A stretch of 64,000 bases of DNA from Metabacillus bambusae (GTDB taxonomy: Bacteria > Bacillota > Bacilli > Bacillales > Bacillaceae), in the NCBI RefSeq assembly GCF_017497975.1, contig NZ_JAGDEL010000006.1, forward strand, positions 62,001 through 126,000, written 5' to 3'. Made by a program: the position numbers and the translations under genes. Below the pieces are notes generated by a model. It saw nothing but the letters and a program-made list of their open reading frames with translations, was not told the origin of the DNA and did not search any database. The stretch's first letter is position 1. Each line of letters opens with the position of its first letter. Positions 41,934-51,186 of this stretch are shown here, piece after piece.

Positions 41934-44218
41934 TCAGATACCCCCTGTTTATAAAACGAAAATGAAGTCGTCTGAAGAGAATTCAATATTTCTTCAGAAG
42001 AAACAGGTAGCTTCTTGACCCATAATCCGCACGCATCATGAATTGCTGCAGTAATTGCTGGGGCAACAGCAACAGTGCCAATTTCACCAACACCTCTAGG
42101 TCCGAACACGTCGTTTTCAATTAATGATTCATCAACATCAACATTTGTCACAAGAGGGATGTCCCTAATCGTTGGAATAATGTACGAATCAAAATTCTCG
42201 GTATGATAACGAGCGTTTTCCATTAGCGAATCTTCAAATAACGTAAAACCTAGTCCCATAATGGCACCACCCTCAATTTGCCCTAAATAGCCTAGTGGAT
42301 TGACGACAGGACCAGCTGCAACAGCATGATCAAGCTTTGTCACCTTAATTTGACCTGTTAATTGATTAATTTCAACCTCAGCTGCAACTGCTGCATACGT
42401 GTGTAAATAATGCCCGCCAATAATCGCATCAGGAGTCGTAGGAAAGTGAAATTGCGTTGAACAAACAGGAAGCTCCGTTTTCAAGCTGTTCGCTAGTTCT
42501 TTATAGGTGATCACAATCTTACTCTTTTCACCTTTCTCCCAAACCCCATTTTCTCCGAGCATCAGAAGCTCCTCTGCAACACCAGAAAGATGTGATGCAG
42601 CATTTAGTAGTTTGTTTTTCCAAGGTCCTTTTAATTTGTTCATTCCTTGCCAGATCATGTTTGTTGAACGAGAGGCAGTCGAGGATCCTGAGGCAGGAAC
42701 TAACCCAGTATCCCCAATAACGATTTTTATATCTTCTTTCGCACAACCGAGCATATCTGTCAGCAATATTTCAATTGTTGCAAGTAACCCTTGACCGAAT
42801 TCTTCGAAACCAAATGCTATTTCAACCTTCCCCTCTTTCGTTAAAGATAGACGGGCACCAGATGGATCTGGCCTTCCAAACCCAAGCCCACCACCATGCA
42901 TAGTGATAGCAACACCCTTGCCTCTTATACTCCAATTATCTTGTACTTTTAGAGGAGCTGTTAAAATCGGTGAGGACTTAATCATCTTCAGAACATTTTT
43001 CGCTCCATCATTTGCAACAATTCGTTGACCAAGTGGCCCCAAATCCTCTGCCTCTCTAATATTCATCTCACGTAATTTTAAAGAATCAATTTTTAGCATT
43101 TCTGCAAGTCTTTCAATTTGCGATTCTAAAGCAAAGGTTACTTGATTACCACCAAACCCCCTAAACTCACCCGACACCCCGTTATTCGTAAATACAGAAA
43201 ACCCTTCGATATCAACATTCGGAATCATATACGGACCAGTCGAATGCTCTACTGCAAAATCTAACACAGCTGGTCCTAATGTGGCATATGCTCCTGTATC
43301 AGCAGTGATTCTCACAAAATGACCAACTAACAAACCATTTTCTTTTGCACCAGTAATCATTTTTATTTTCATTGGGTGACGCTTTATTCCTGCTTTGACA
43401 GATTCAATTCGCTTGTTATGGAGTTTGACTGGTCTTTTCGCCTTTATTGCAAGCAATGCCGCATATGGTTGGATATTCAACTCATCCTTCCCACCGAATG
43501 AGCCTCCGATCGGACTTGAAATGACACGAATATCACTTTCAGGCATTGCCAATATCCTAGCTAACTGCATACGATCCTTGAATCCGTGCTGTGTCGCAGC
43601 ATATACGGTGATTTTACCATCCTCTTCTGGAACAACTACACCACCCTCAGTTTCCATATACGCATGCATTTGTCTCGGTGTCTCATATGTTTCCTCGACA
43701 ATATAAGGGCACTCTTTTATTGCAATCATGACATCACCACTACTTTTATAGCCTGCACGATGAAGGATATTCCCTCCCGGATGTAGTTTAACCGCAGAAT
43801 CGATCAATGCCTTATCAGTATCATCAATTACTTCAAGTATTTCATACTCAACCTGAATCAACTTGATCGCCTTCTCAGCAATTTCTTCACTTTCTGCCGC
43901 TACAGCTGCCACTGCATCCCCCAAATACCGAACAACATCTTCACATAAAACCGGCTGATCTGGGAATATCAAACCAAATCGATTCATACCAACTACATCC
44001 TTATGAGTAACGACAGAAATAACACCTTCTAATTGTTCTGCTTTCGATGTTGAAATCGACAAAATTTTAGCATGAGGATAAGAACTCCGTAACACTTTCC
44101 CATATAGCATCCCCGGAAAAGAATAATCAGTTAAATATTTAAGAGATCCTGTTACCTTCTCATATCCATCAGGACGGATTTTCCATTTCTCTTGATAATT
44201 ATCTCGTATCAATTTCAC
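41930..44218 (-). CDS. pucD: Xanthine dehydrogenase, molybdopterin subunit
   Basis: A 762-residue catalytic subunit that hydroxylates hypoxanthine/xanthine to urate at the molybdopterin site. Recognisable are GSLKYLTDYSFPGMLYGKVLRS near the start, GGSFGGKDE, EFRGFGGNQV and QGAxGELL-type and GFGRPD regions, and the conserved Glu near GPRGVGEIGTVAVAP close to the C-terminus. GTG 44218 is the start after GGAAGG. It overlaps pucE by 4 bp and lies 6 bp after pucC. Confidence 0.94.
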   Translation of the reverse strand: MKLIRDNYQEKWKIRPDGYEKVTGSLKYLTDYSFPGMLYGKVLRSSYPHAKILSISTSKAEQLEGVISVVTHKDVVGMNRFGLIFPDQPVLCEDVVRYLGDAVAAVAAESEEIAEKAIKLIQVEYEILEVIDDTDKALIDSAVKLHPGGNILHRAGYKSSGDVMIAIKECPYIVEETYETPRQMHAYMETEGGVVVPEEDGKITVYAATQHGFKDRMQLARILAMPESDIRVISSPIGGSFGGKDELNIQPYAALLAIKAKRPVKLHNKRIESVKAGIKRHPMKIKMITGAKENGLLVGHFVRITADTGAYATLGPAVLDFAVEHSTGPYMIPNVDIEGFSVFTNNGVSGEFRGFGGNQVTFALESQIERLAEMLKIDSLKLREMNIREAEDLGPLGQRIVANDGAKNVLKMIKSSPILTAPLKVQDNWSIRGKGVAITMHGGGLGFGRPDPSGARLSLTKEGKVEIAFGFEEFGQGLLATIEILLTDMLGCAKEDIKIVIGDTGLVPASGSSTASRSTNMIWQGMNKLKGPWKNKLLNAASHLSGVAEELLMLGENGVWEKGEKSKIVITYKELANSLKTELPVCSTQFHFPTTPDAIIGGHYLHTYAAVAAEVEINQLTGQIKVTKLDHAVAAGPVVNPLGYLGQIEGGAIMGLGFTLFEDSLMENARYHTENFDSYIIPTIRDIPLVTNVDVDESLIENDVFGPRGVGEIGTVAVAPAITAAIHDACGLWVKKLPVSSEEILNSLQTTSFSFYKQGVSE

Positions 44219-44224
44219 ATATCT

Positions 44225-45121
44225 TCATCCTTCCTTACCACAAAAAATGTTCATTAATTCAGCAACAAGTAGATTTGCCGCTACCTGTTTTCGATATGTC
44301 TCCGTTATAAAGGGATCAGAGTAGGAATTGATTTCATCAATAATTTCTAGGTAAAGAGATCTTAGTAAATTTTCATCAAAATCGTTTGTTTCCAATATTT
44401 TTTCAACTACGATTAGTCGACATGGATCATTGTTACCCCCACCCACTGCGATTCGAATATACTCCAATCGCTTAGCACTTATTCGCCTCCATTGTGCACA
44501 GATTGTCACCAAAGCTGGTGTAAACGCTTCTCTTCTCCCCACCTTCTTAAAAATGGCTTGGTCTTCCTTCTTTTGGCATGGAATACTAATAAATAGCAAT
44601 AGAAAGTTAAGTTTTGGTGAATCCCTTTGTAATCTAAGCAATTCCCATAATTTTATAACCTTTGTCTTATCTTGAATTCTTATTGTCAATTCAGCATCTA
44701 AAACAAGCAGAGCAGGTATGGAATCACCGATACCACTCGCAACATTCCCACCAAGTGTTGCCCGATTTCGAACAGCTGGTGCTGCAACCTTTTTACATGC
44801 TGCAATAAGTAATGGAACATGTTCATTGATAATAGGGTTTTCTAAACATTCAGAAATTGTCGTTAGTGTGCCTATTTCAACGAACGAACGATCCCCTCGC
44901 TCAATATACATAATCTCTTTTAACTCTGTAATTGATGCTACGTTTATTAATGTTGTTGAAAGCGGTAAGCCAGCTTCCCAATTAAGCTGGATAAGTGTTC
45001 CTCCTGCGATAAAAACACCACCTAATTCTCTCAGCCTCATCGCATCCTGAATGAGACGTGGATGTTCAACTAAAATATCAGATTTCGTAATAGCAGCCAT
45101 CTCATTTTTCACCGTGATCAC
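44225..45121 (-). CDS. pucC: Xanthine dehydrogenase, FAD subunit
   Basis: A 298-residue FAD-binding subunit of CO dehydrogenase/xanthine dehydrogenase type. The FAD signature AGGTLIQLNWEAGLP (~38-52), ATLGGNVASGIGDSIPALL and VAVGGGNNDPCR-type glycine segments are seen. It passes electrons on to NAD+. GTG 45121 follows CAGGAGAG. It is 104 bp after pucB in the same direction. Confidence 0.92.
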   Translation of the reverse strand: MITVKNEMAAITKSDILVEHPRLIQDAMRLRELGGVFIAGGTLIQLNWEAGLPLSTTLINVASITELKEIMYIERGDRSFVEIGTLTTISECLENPIINEHVPLLIAACKKVAAPAVRNRATLGGNVASGIGDSIPALLVLDAELTIRIQDKTKVIKLWELLRLQRDSPKLNFLLLFISIPCQKKEDQAIFKKVGRREAFTPALVTICAQWRRISAKRLEYIRIAVGGGNNDPCRLIVVEKILETNDFDENLLRSLYLEIIDEINSYSDPFITETYRKQVAANLLVAELMNIFCGKEG

Positions 45122-45225
45122 CTATTCTCTCCTGAAATTTTCTTAAGTGAATGACTAAAACAATTCTCTAAAGCATAATTTTGAATGGATAAGTAAAAAA
45201 AGGAGAACACCTAGCTATGAGCAGC

Positions 45226-45852
45226 TCAAGAAATCATATTAGAATTTCTCAAATAGAAGGACCTTGCAAATTCGAAATCTTCTACAGTATCAATATCGAA
45301 AAGCTGATCTGAATTTACTGAAATGCTCGTTCCTGTTAAAGTACCATTTTTCAACAAACTACGCGCTCCTTCATCACCACGAATTGTCATGATCTCAGCA
45401 AATGCTTTTTGATTAAATATTATCGGTGGCTTCAACACCCCACCAACAGCTGATGCAACAAAATCATGTTCATTTCTCGCTTCATGTATTAATCGATTAA
45501 TCATTCCAGATGTTACAAATGGTTGATCTGCAAGAAAGACAACAATAGACTCTGCACCTAATTGAAGCGCACGCCTTATACCCGTCCTAAGAGAAAAAGA
45601 TTGTCCTAAATGCGCCTGTAAACTAATGATATTTTCCCATTTATCTGGATAAGCTTGAAGATCATCTGCAGAATTAAGCCATACTGTATTAAAATCATTT
45701 GTCACAACTAACAAATGATCAATATTTGATTGCATTATCTCTTTCAATGCAATTGTACCTAGAGGTTTTACTGATAACGGTAAAGATAATTTACATTTTC
45801 CCATTCGCTTACTATTACCCGCAGCAAGATAAATCCCAATGTTCCTCTTCAT
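45226..45852 (-). CDS. pucB: Molybdenum cofactor nucleotidyltransferase-like PucB
   Basis: A 208-residue protein of the MocA/MobA nucleotidyltransferase fold, thought to convert molybdopterin to the dinucleotide form that xanthine dehydrogenase needs. The Rossmann-like motif YLAAGNSKRMGKCKL (residues ~8-22) and LADQPFVT are the family marks. In B. subtilis PucB is required for xanthine dehydrogenase activity. It overlaps pucA by 4 bp, so the two are coupled. Confidence 0.92.
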   Translation of the reverse strand: MKRNIGIYLAAGNSKRMGKCKLSLPLSVKPLGTIALKEIMQSNIDHLLVVTNDFNTVWLNSADDLQAYPDKWENIISLQAHLGQSFSLRTGIRRALQLGAESIVVFLADQPFVTSGMINRLIHEARNEHDFVASAVGGVLKPPIIFNQKAFAEIMTIRGDEGARSLLKNGTLTGTSISVNSDQLFDIDTVEDFEFARSFYLRNSNMIS

Positions 45853-46862
45853 AGAGCAACCGCCAACCTCCTAGCTTTAATTTGAATAAGCTCGGCCATA
45901 ATACTTATCGCAATCTCTTGAGGTCCTTCTGCTCCGATTGCTAAACCAACAGGAAAATGAATCCACTTAGGAATTCTTACACCTTTTAAAAGTTTTTCCG
46001 CACGAACCTTTGAGCCTAAGATTCCAAAATAAGCAATTTTCTTTTCAAGCAGTAAATGGATAAGTTGATCATCTTTTTCATAATTATGGGTCATCAAAAC
46101 ATTTGAATCAGAAGAAGAGAAGGAAAAGGATTGAGCAAATTCAGAAGGTGAAGCAATGTACGTTTTATAAACAAATGGAAAATAGATTTCATTACAAAAG
46201 GCGGGTCGCCAATCTGCAACAATCACTTGAAAACCTGTAAGATGTGCGAGATGCGCAAGAGGAATCACATCCACTCCAGCTCCATATATAAAAAGCCTTG
46301 GTCTTGCCATAATCTTTTGCATAAAATACACCTTTTGATCTCTTTGCAGCAATTGAGCACATTCGTCTTGATGAATTGTTGGTCGTTCACCCTGCCATTG
46401 ACCAAAAGATCCCCCCTTTGCCGTACAAAAAAGGTAATCCAATACTTTGCCCTGCATCGAGATTCTCTTTACATATGTTACATCAATACCATGATTAACA
46501 AGGTCCCTAACCTTCCTTAAGTCCTCTTTAAGAAGCGATGTGACCGATTCAACCACAACCTTTATTATTCCATTACAGCCAGCACCCTGCCCCCATGACA
46601 AGTCATCTTCACCTGTGAGGTCATATGTAACAATTGTTGAGTTCGGATTCGGATCATATAAGAAATCATTTACTCGTGCAAATAAGTCTTGCTCAAGACA
46701 CCCTCCACTTAAAAGCCCTACTTGCTGACCCTTCTCTAGAAACAACATCATCGCTCCTGCCCTTTGATATGCTGAACCTTGAACATCAATAATTGTTGCT
46801 AAAACACTTTTACACGAAGAATCGCAAACCGTATCGAGTATTTCATATATGTCCGAACGCAT
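45849..46862 (-). CDS. pucA: XdhC-family molybdenum cofactor insertion protein PucA
   Basis: A 337-residue XdhC/CoxI-type protein that matures and inserts the sulfurated molybdenum cofactor into xanthine dehydrogenase. It has GSAYQRAGAMML and SGGCLEQDL near the N-terminus, a Rossmann fold FIYGAGVDVIPLA at ~190, and the C-terminal XdhC tail GILGSKVRAEKLL..IHFPVGLAIGAEGPQEIAIS. It is the first puc gene after the amidohydrolase, 52 bp behind it. Confidence 0.92.
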   Translation of the reverse strand: MRSDIYEILDTVCDSSCKSVLATIIDVQGSAYQRAGAMMLFLEKGQQVGLLSGGCLEQDLFARVNDFLYDPNPNSTIVTYDLTGEDDLSWGQGAGCNGIIKVVVESVTSLLKEDLRKVRDLVNHGIDVTYVKRISMQGKVLDYLFCTAKGGSFGQWQGERPTIHQDECAQLLQRDQKVYFMQKIMARPRLFIYGAGVDVIPLAHLAHLTGFQVIVADWRPAFCNEIYFPFVYKTYIASPSEFAQSFSFSSSDSNVLMTHNYEKDDQLIHLLLEKKIAYFGILGSKVRAEKLLKGVRIPKWIHFPVGLAIGAEGPQEIAISIMAELIQIKARRLAVAL

Positions 46863-46914
46863 GTTTTACCCCCTTCTAAAAAAACTCTCATTATCTATTT
46901 CTAGTATCTGATAA

Positions 46915-48261
46915 TTATCTGATCGTAAAGTTTCCCTTAGACAATCTTTTCAATAAACGTTTAATCGCTTTATTTGCTTCCTTTAAAACGACTGACTTGT
47001 CGATCGTCTTTATGATTCGATTTTCCATAACCACTTTTCCGTTAATAATCGTTGTTTCCACATCACCTCTTGTGGCTGAATAGACGATTCTTGAAATAGG
47101 ATCCACATCTACTGAAGGGTATGTATGGAAATTATTTAAATCCAAAATAACAACATCTGCTTTTTTCCCAACCTCTAAGCTACCAATCTCTTTTTCTAAT
47201 CCCATCGCTGCCGCTCCACCCATTGTCGCCATACGGAAAACCTTTGTAGCATCCATTGCAGTTGGACCATGAATTGGTTTTTGAATAAGAGCTGTTAATC
47301 GCATTTCATGAAACATATCCAAATTATTGTTACATGGAGCACCATCTGCACCAAGACTTAAACATATTCCTTTATCGTGCATATCAGGTGTTTCAGCAAT
47401 ACCTGAAGCAAGCTTTAAGTTTGAACCAGGACAATGACTAACCTTCACACCTTTCTCGCGAATAATCCGTTTTTCATTGTCATCCAACCATATACAATGA
47501 GCTAAAATTAACCTCGGGCTCGTTAAGCCAAGATGATCTAAATAAACGACATTTCTCATCCCACGTTCATTTTCTACAATTTCAATCTCTTTTAAATTTT
47601 CTGAAGCATGAGTATGAACCATCGCTTGATATTGATTAGATAAATCCCTTATCTCAGTTAGCATTGCCTCTGTACATGAAATAACAAATCTAGGTGAAAA
47701 AGCATATTGAATACGGCCATTATCGTAGTTGTTCCACTTTTCCAACAAGTCAACACTTTCTTGAATCGACTCATTTGTTTTTTCTAATAGATTAACAGGA
47801 ACATTATCCCCTTGATCCATCATTACTTTCCCTGCTAGAGCTCGGATTCCACTTTCTTCAATTGCTCTAAACGCAAATTCTGTGTGACGAACTGTTTCCA
47901 TATCGATGATTGATGTTGTACCACTTTGAATAAGCTCACCAATTCCTAACATAGCAGAATAGTAGATAGATTCTTCATCATGTGCAGCTTCAAGCGGCCA
48001 TATTTTCTTCGATAACCAGTCTAAAAGCTCTAAATCATCACCCTGACCTCTAAATAATGTTTGACAAAGGTGAATATGGCTTTGAATGAATCCAGGAATA
48101 ATTGTTTTACCTGTTGCATCTATGATTTTATCAGGCAATACCCCATCAATACGTTTAGAAATCTGCACAATTCTATCATCTTCTATCAAAAGATCTCCAT
48201 AAACAATATCTGTATGTTCATTCATAGTAATAATTTCTGCGTTTTTTATAAGTATTTGCAC
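46915..48261 (-). CDS. Amidohydrolase (atrazine/8-oxoguanine/5'-deoxyadenosine deaminase group)
   Basis: A 448-residue zinc amidohydrolase of the COG0402 group. The metal site reads SHIHLCQTLFRGQGD (HxH), MVHTHASENL (His), LILAHCIWLDD (His) and SLGADGAPCNNN (Asp). Members deaminate adenosine, S-adenosylhomocysteine, guanine/8-oxoguanine or triazines. Being first in the amidohydrolase-pucABCDE operon suggests a purine-base or nucleoside substrate feeding xanthine; B. subtilis uses a different guanine deaminase (GuaD, cytidine deaminase fold). GTG 48261 follows AAAGGGTGG. A PucR-like box and a -35/-10 pair are upstream. Confidence 0.88.
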   Translation of the reverse strand: MQILIKNAEIITMNEHTDIVYGDLLIEDDRIVQISKRIDGVLPDKIIDATGKTIIPGFIQSHIHLCQTLFRGQGDDLELLDWLSKKIWPLEAAHDEESIYYSAMLGIGELIQSGTTSIIDMETVRHTEFAFRAIEESGIRALAGKVMMDQGDNVPVNLLEKTNESIQESVDLLEKWNNYDNGRIQYAFSPRFVISCTEAMLTEIRDLSNQYQAMVHTHASENLKEIEIVENERGMRNVVYLDHLGLTSPRLILAHCIWLDDNEKRIIREKGVKVSHCPGSNLKLASGIAETPDMHDKGICLSLGADGAPCNNNLDMFHEMRLTALIQKPIHGPTAMDATKVFRMATMGGAAAMGLEKEIGSLEVGKKADVVILDLNNFHTYPSVDVDPISRIVYSATRGDVETTIINGKVVMENRIIKTIDKSVVLKEANKAIKRLLKRLSKGNFTIR

Positions 48262-48346
48262 TACTCATACCACCCTTTCGATCGAATCAGCACACTTCAA
48301 TATATCCCTATGTCACTTTTCGTTACAACGGTTGTTAGATATTTTT

Positions 48347-48375
48347 ATAATAATACCAATTTTCTTTTTTGTCAT
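48347..48375 (-). promoter_or_regulatory. Sigma-A promoter of the amidohydrolase-puc operon
   Basis: ATGACA (48375-48370), a 17-nt spacer, TATTAT (48352-48347). It is ~85 bp upstream of the GTG start. Confidence 0.65.
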
Positions 48376-48380
48376 TGTGC

Positions 48381-48392
48381 ATTAACCATAAA
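48381..48392 (-). promoter_or_regulatory. Candidate PucR box before the amidohydrolase operon
   Basis: TTTATGGTTAAT on the minus strand resembles the PucR consensus core and ends 6 bases before the -35 box, the position expected of an activator. The match is partial. Confidence 0.5.
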
Positions 48393-48511
48393 TCCCTTTC
48401 TGGAAATTGGATACAATCCATAAAATCTAATCATACTAGCTTATACAACGTTAGATTTTCTGACACATTCATCCAGATGAATTGCATCTATACTAAGTTT
48501 ATTAATTTCTA

Positions 48512-48547
48512 CAAAAAAAAGACTAAACTCAAAATGAGTCAGTCTTA
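48512..48547 (-). terminator. Terminator behind the TauE fragment
   Basis: AAGACTGACTCA..GAGTTTAGTCTT pairs on the minus strand with eight T following; stem 48521-48546. Confidence 0.75.
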
Positions 48548-48601
48548 TTAAATGATGAAATTTTCACTGTTGATTAAAGAAATTTTAAAATTTATTTTCT
48601 T

Positions 48602-48829
48602 TCATATTTTATTAAATTTCACATAAGACCACACTCTAACAAGAATAAGGATATTTGCAAACAAACCAAAAACGACCATAATTGGAACAACGGTTTGTAA
48701 TGAGATTAATACACCAAGTAATGGCATAGATGTTAGAGCAAAACCAAATCCAGTTGTACCTTGAACGATTGCAGCAACAAATATAATGATTAATCCTAAA
48801 ATTATTATCGATAAATCAATCACACTCAT
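48602..48829 (-). pseudogene. TauE/SafE-family permease, N-terminal fragment
   Basis: About 75 residues homologous to the start of TauE/SafE anion permeases (normally ~250 residues): LIIIFVAAIVQGTTGFGFAL is the first membrane helix signature and MPLLGVLISLQTVVPIMVVF the second. It then stops with VWSYVKFNKI after two to three helices, followed by an intact terminator. The rest of the gene is absent, so it is a decayed or truncated gene. No ribosome site is clear. It lies downstream of the LacI regulator. Confidence 0.75.
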
Positions 48830-48925
48830 CCCATTGTAAATAACGTTTCTCCACTTGAAAATTGAACACTTCAAGACACTATTAATTGTCAAAGCAATTG
48901 TTTTTTAGAATTGAGATTTCAATAA

Positions 48926-48962
48926 ATATAAAAGGATGAAACCATTGTGATTTCACCCTCTT
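48926..48962 (-). terminator. Terminator of the LacI-family gene
   Basis: GGGTGAAA and TTTCATCC arms (one G-U) on the minus strand followed by TTTTATA; ~35 nt past the stop at 48997. Confidence 0.7.
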
Positions 48963-48996
48963 AGTTTCACACATCTAAATGGAACCAGCTACTTTA

Positions 48997-50058
48997 TTAG
49001 ACACCATCTTCTTTTGGTTTTGTTGTCGATTCTCTTACTATCATTTCACAAGTAAGAAGGACTTTTTCATGCTGATCTTTGCCATTTTTAATTTTATTGA
49101 ATAAAGATTTGACTGCTCTTCTTCCAAGCTGCTCCTTTGGCACATGAATTGTCGTAAGTGTAGGCGATTTAAGATAGGAGTTTTCTAAATTATCAAATCC
49201 TGTAACAGATATATCTTCTGGGATATTGAAGCTTAGTCCCTTTAACAAGTCGATAACATAAAGGGCGATCAAATCATTCGCACAAACGAAAGCTGTAGGC
49301 AACTCATTCCCCTCCTCTACTTCTTTTTCAATCCAAGCCTTAATATTCGAATACATGTCCTCAAACTCAAGTCCAATATGTAAGGTAACATGTTCATTAG
49401 ATTGATCTGTTAGGTTATGAAGCTCTAATGCACTTCGAAAGCCAAGCCAGCGATCATAAAAACTTCGTGAATAATGATAACTCCCAATGAATTTCATTTT
49501 TTTATGACCTAGTCCTATTAAATAATTTGTTAATAGGTAGCTGCTATCATAATTATTTGCAAAAATTGTATCTGTCGTAAACAGTGGCTCTTCCGAATCA
49601 ATTAATACAACTGGGATTCTCCATTTTTTAAATTCTAAAAGTATTGTTGTTGAGAGATTACCTACGCAGATAATACCGATAAAACCTTGAGGATTAATGA
49701 CATTAGCAAAATTATCTGTTTCTGTCATAATAACCATGCCAAGTGAAAGATCATTTAATTCGAGAGAAATCCCATCAATGATTTTCCCCCAATAGACCGA
49801 ATCTTGATATTGACTTCTTGGTAAAACCACAAGGACATTCTTTTGAGCTGATCTTCCTTGTTGATTATTATTTTTCGACTTAGTTTCTGTTGGAAAGTTG
49901 ATATCTTCAGTTTTGTACCCTAACTGTTTTGCTGTTTCAAGCACCTTTTCTCTTGTTTCTTCCTTAACACCGCTTTTTCCAGCTAAGGCTCTTGATACAA
50001 CATATTTAGAAACCCCAAGATAATCCGCAATTTGCTGAATAGTAACTTTCTTCCCCAT
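48997..50058 (-). CDS. LacI-family transcriptional regulator
   Basis: A 353-residue repressor. The N-terminal helix-turn-helix reads VTIQQIADYLGVSKYVVSRALAGKSGV, followed by the hinge TREKVLETAKQLGY and a periplasmic-binding-protein-like ligand domain (CVGNLSTTILLEF, IDSEEPLFTTDTIFANNYDS, ICVTGFDN-type end SVTGFDNLE). The effector, probably a sugar or nucleoside, cannot be named. A TGTTAGT/ACTAACA pair (50091-50120) lies in its promoter region and may be its own operator. Its neighbours are broken genes, so its target operon may have been lost. Confidence 0.87.
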   Translation of the reverse strand: MGKKVTIQQIADYLGVSKYVVSRALAGKSGVKEETREKVLETAKQLGYKTEDINFPTETKSKNNNQQGRSAQKNVLVVLPRSQYQDSVYWGKIIDGISLELNDLSLGMVIMTETDNFANVINPQGFIGIICVGNLSTTILLEFKKWRIPVVLIDSEEPLFTTDTIFANNYDSSYLLTNYLIGLGHKKMKFIGSYHYSRSFYDRWLGFRSALELHNLTDQSNEHVTLHIGLEFEDMYSNIKAWIEKEVEEGNELPTAFVCANDLIALYVIDLLKGLSFNIPEDISVTGFDNLENSYLKSPTLTTIHVPKEQLGRRAVKSLFNKIKNGKDQHEKVLLTCEMIVRESTTKPKEDGV

Positions 50059-50090
50059 CTTTACACCTCTATATTATTAACCATCACAAA

Positions 50091-50120
50091 TGTTAGTTTT
50101 ATTATTTTATTATACTAACA
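50091..50120. promoter_or_regulatory. Possible operator: TGTTAGT..ACTAACA
   Basis: Two inverted 7-bp arms, 50091-50097 and 50114-50120, spaced 16 nt, ~35-60 bp upstream of the LacI-family start. It could be an autoregulatory site. The spacing is not the continuous palindrome usual for LacI operators. Confidence 0.4.
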
Positions 50121-50227
50121 CTATATCATTTATCTAATCGTATATAAAAGTCGAATGTAGAAAGATGTAAAAGAGGAGATTATCATGAATTAATTGAAGG
50201 TAATCTGAAAAAAATCAAAATGAACAC

Positions 50228-50268
50228 AAAAAATGAAGTCGACCTTATTGTTCGATAAGATCGACTTC
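50228..50268 (-). terminator. Terminator of the Cof-like HAD gene
   Basis: GAAGTCGACCTTAT (50235-50248) pairs with ATAAGATCGACTTC (50255-50268); TTTTTTG follows on the minus strand. Confidence 0.9.
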
Positions 50269-50274
50269 TAGTAC

Positions 50275-51098
50275 TTAAACTGGAACTGTTTTATTTAGAA
50301 CAAACTCTTCTACAACTTTTGCAACACCATCATTCATATTTGTATCTGTAACAAAATTAGCAATTTCTTTAATATCCTCTGGAGCATTGCCCATTGCTAC
50401 ACCAAGACCAGCAAATTCAATCATCGCCAAATCATTGTAGCTATCACCAATAGCAATCACTTCATCACGGTTAATACCGAAGACTTGTATTAATTGATTT
50501 AAGCTCGTCCCCTTTGTCACACCTTTTTCGGTAAATTCTAAAAAGAAAGGCTTTGAACGCATTACACTGAATTCTTCATCTAATTCAGCTTGAAGCTTTG
50601 TTTCGACTATTTTTAACTTTTCAGGTGCATCTACCATTAATACTTTAACAACTGGCTCTGATACAGCATCTATAAATTTTTCAACAACATTAATTGGTAA
50701 ACCAGTCAGATCTGATTCTATTGTTGTATATGGATTTTCTTCTTCTGTAATGATTTCATCACCTACATAGGTATGGATATAAACACCTTCACGGCGACTA
50801 ATTTCATACAGGGTATGAACAGCTTTCGGAGTTAACGTGCTACTGAAAATTTCTTCAAACGTTTGACAGTTTAATATTTTCCCACCATTAAAAGAGAGAA
50901 TAAAACTACCATATTTCGCTAAGGAAAGTTCTTCAGCAATATGCTTCATTCCGAATGTAGGGCGTCCAGATGCTAGAACGACCTTCACACCCACATCTCC
51001 TGTGCTGCCATAAGAGCTTGTTTTGTACGTTCTGAGATAGTATGGTCATCACGTAATAATGTATCGTCTAAATCTAACACAATCATTTTGTAAGACAT
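50275..51098 (-). pseudogene. Cof-type HAD phosphatase, frameshifted
   Basis: The open frame 50275-50994 is a 239-residue HAD-IIB (Cof/YkrA-type) protein: ASGRPTFGM, FNGGKIL, KPFFLEFTEKGVTKGTSL and GDSYNDLAMIE-GLGVAMGNAPEDI. Its beginning is missing the nucleophile motif. In another frame directly upstream, from ATG 51098 behind AAGGGA, one reads MIVLDLDDTLLRDDHTISER..ALMAAQEM, which is exactly the missing start. The frames change at ~50990-50996, where two extra bases (TG after the QEM codons) or one deleted base break the gene. It is either a real mutation or a base-calling error. Confidence 0.8.
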
Positions 51099-51186
51099 TT
51101 GCGCATTTCCCTTCTATTTGAGCATTATCTTTTATCCTACTACAAATCAAAAAGAAATGGGACAAAACCTTATAAATTTGCTAGAT

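Noticed and set aside
50170-50193. Good ribosome site followed by ATG AAT TAA on the + strand
   Set aside because: A two-codon frame cannot be a gene; it may be the remnant of a decayed start, but nothing protein-like follows.
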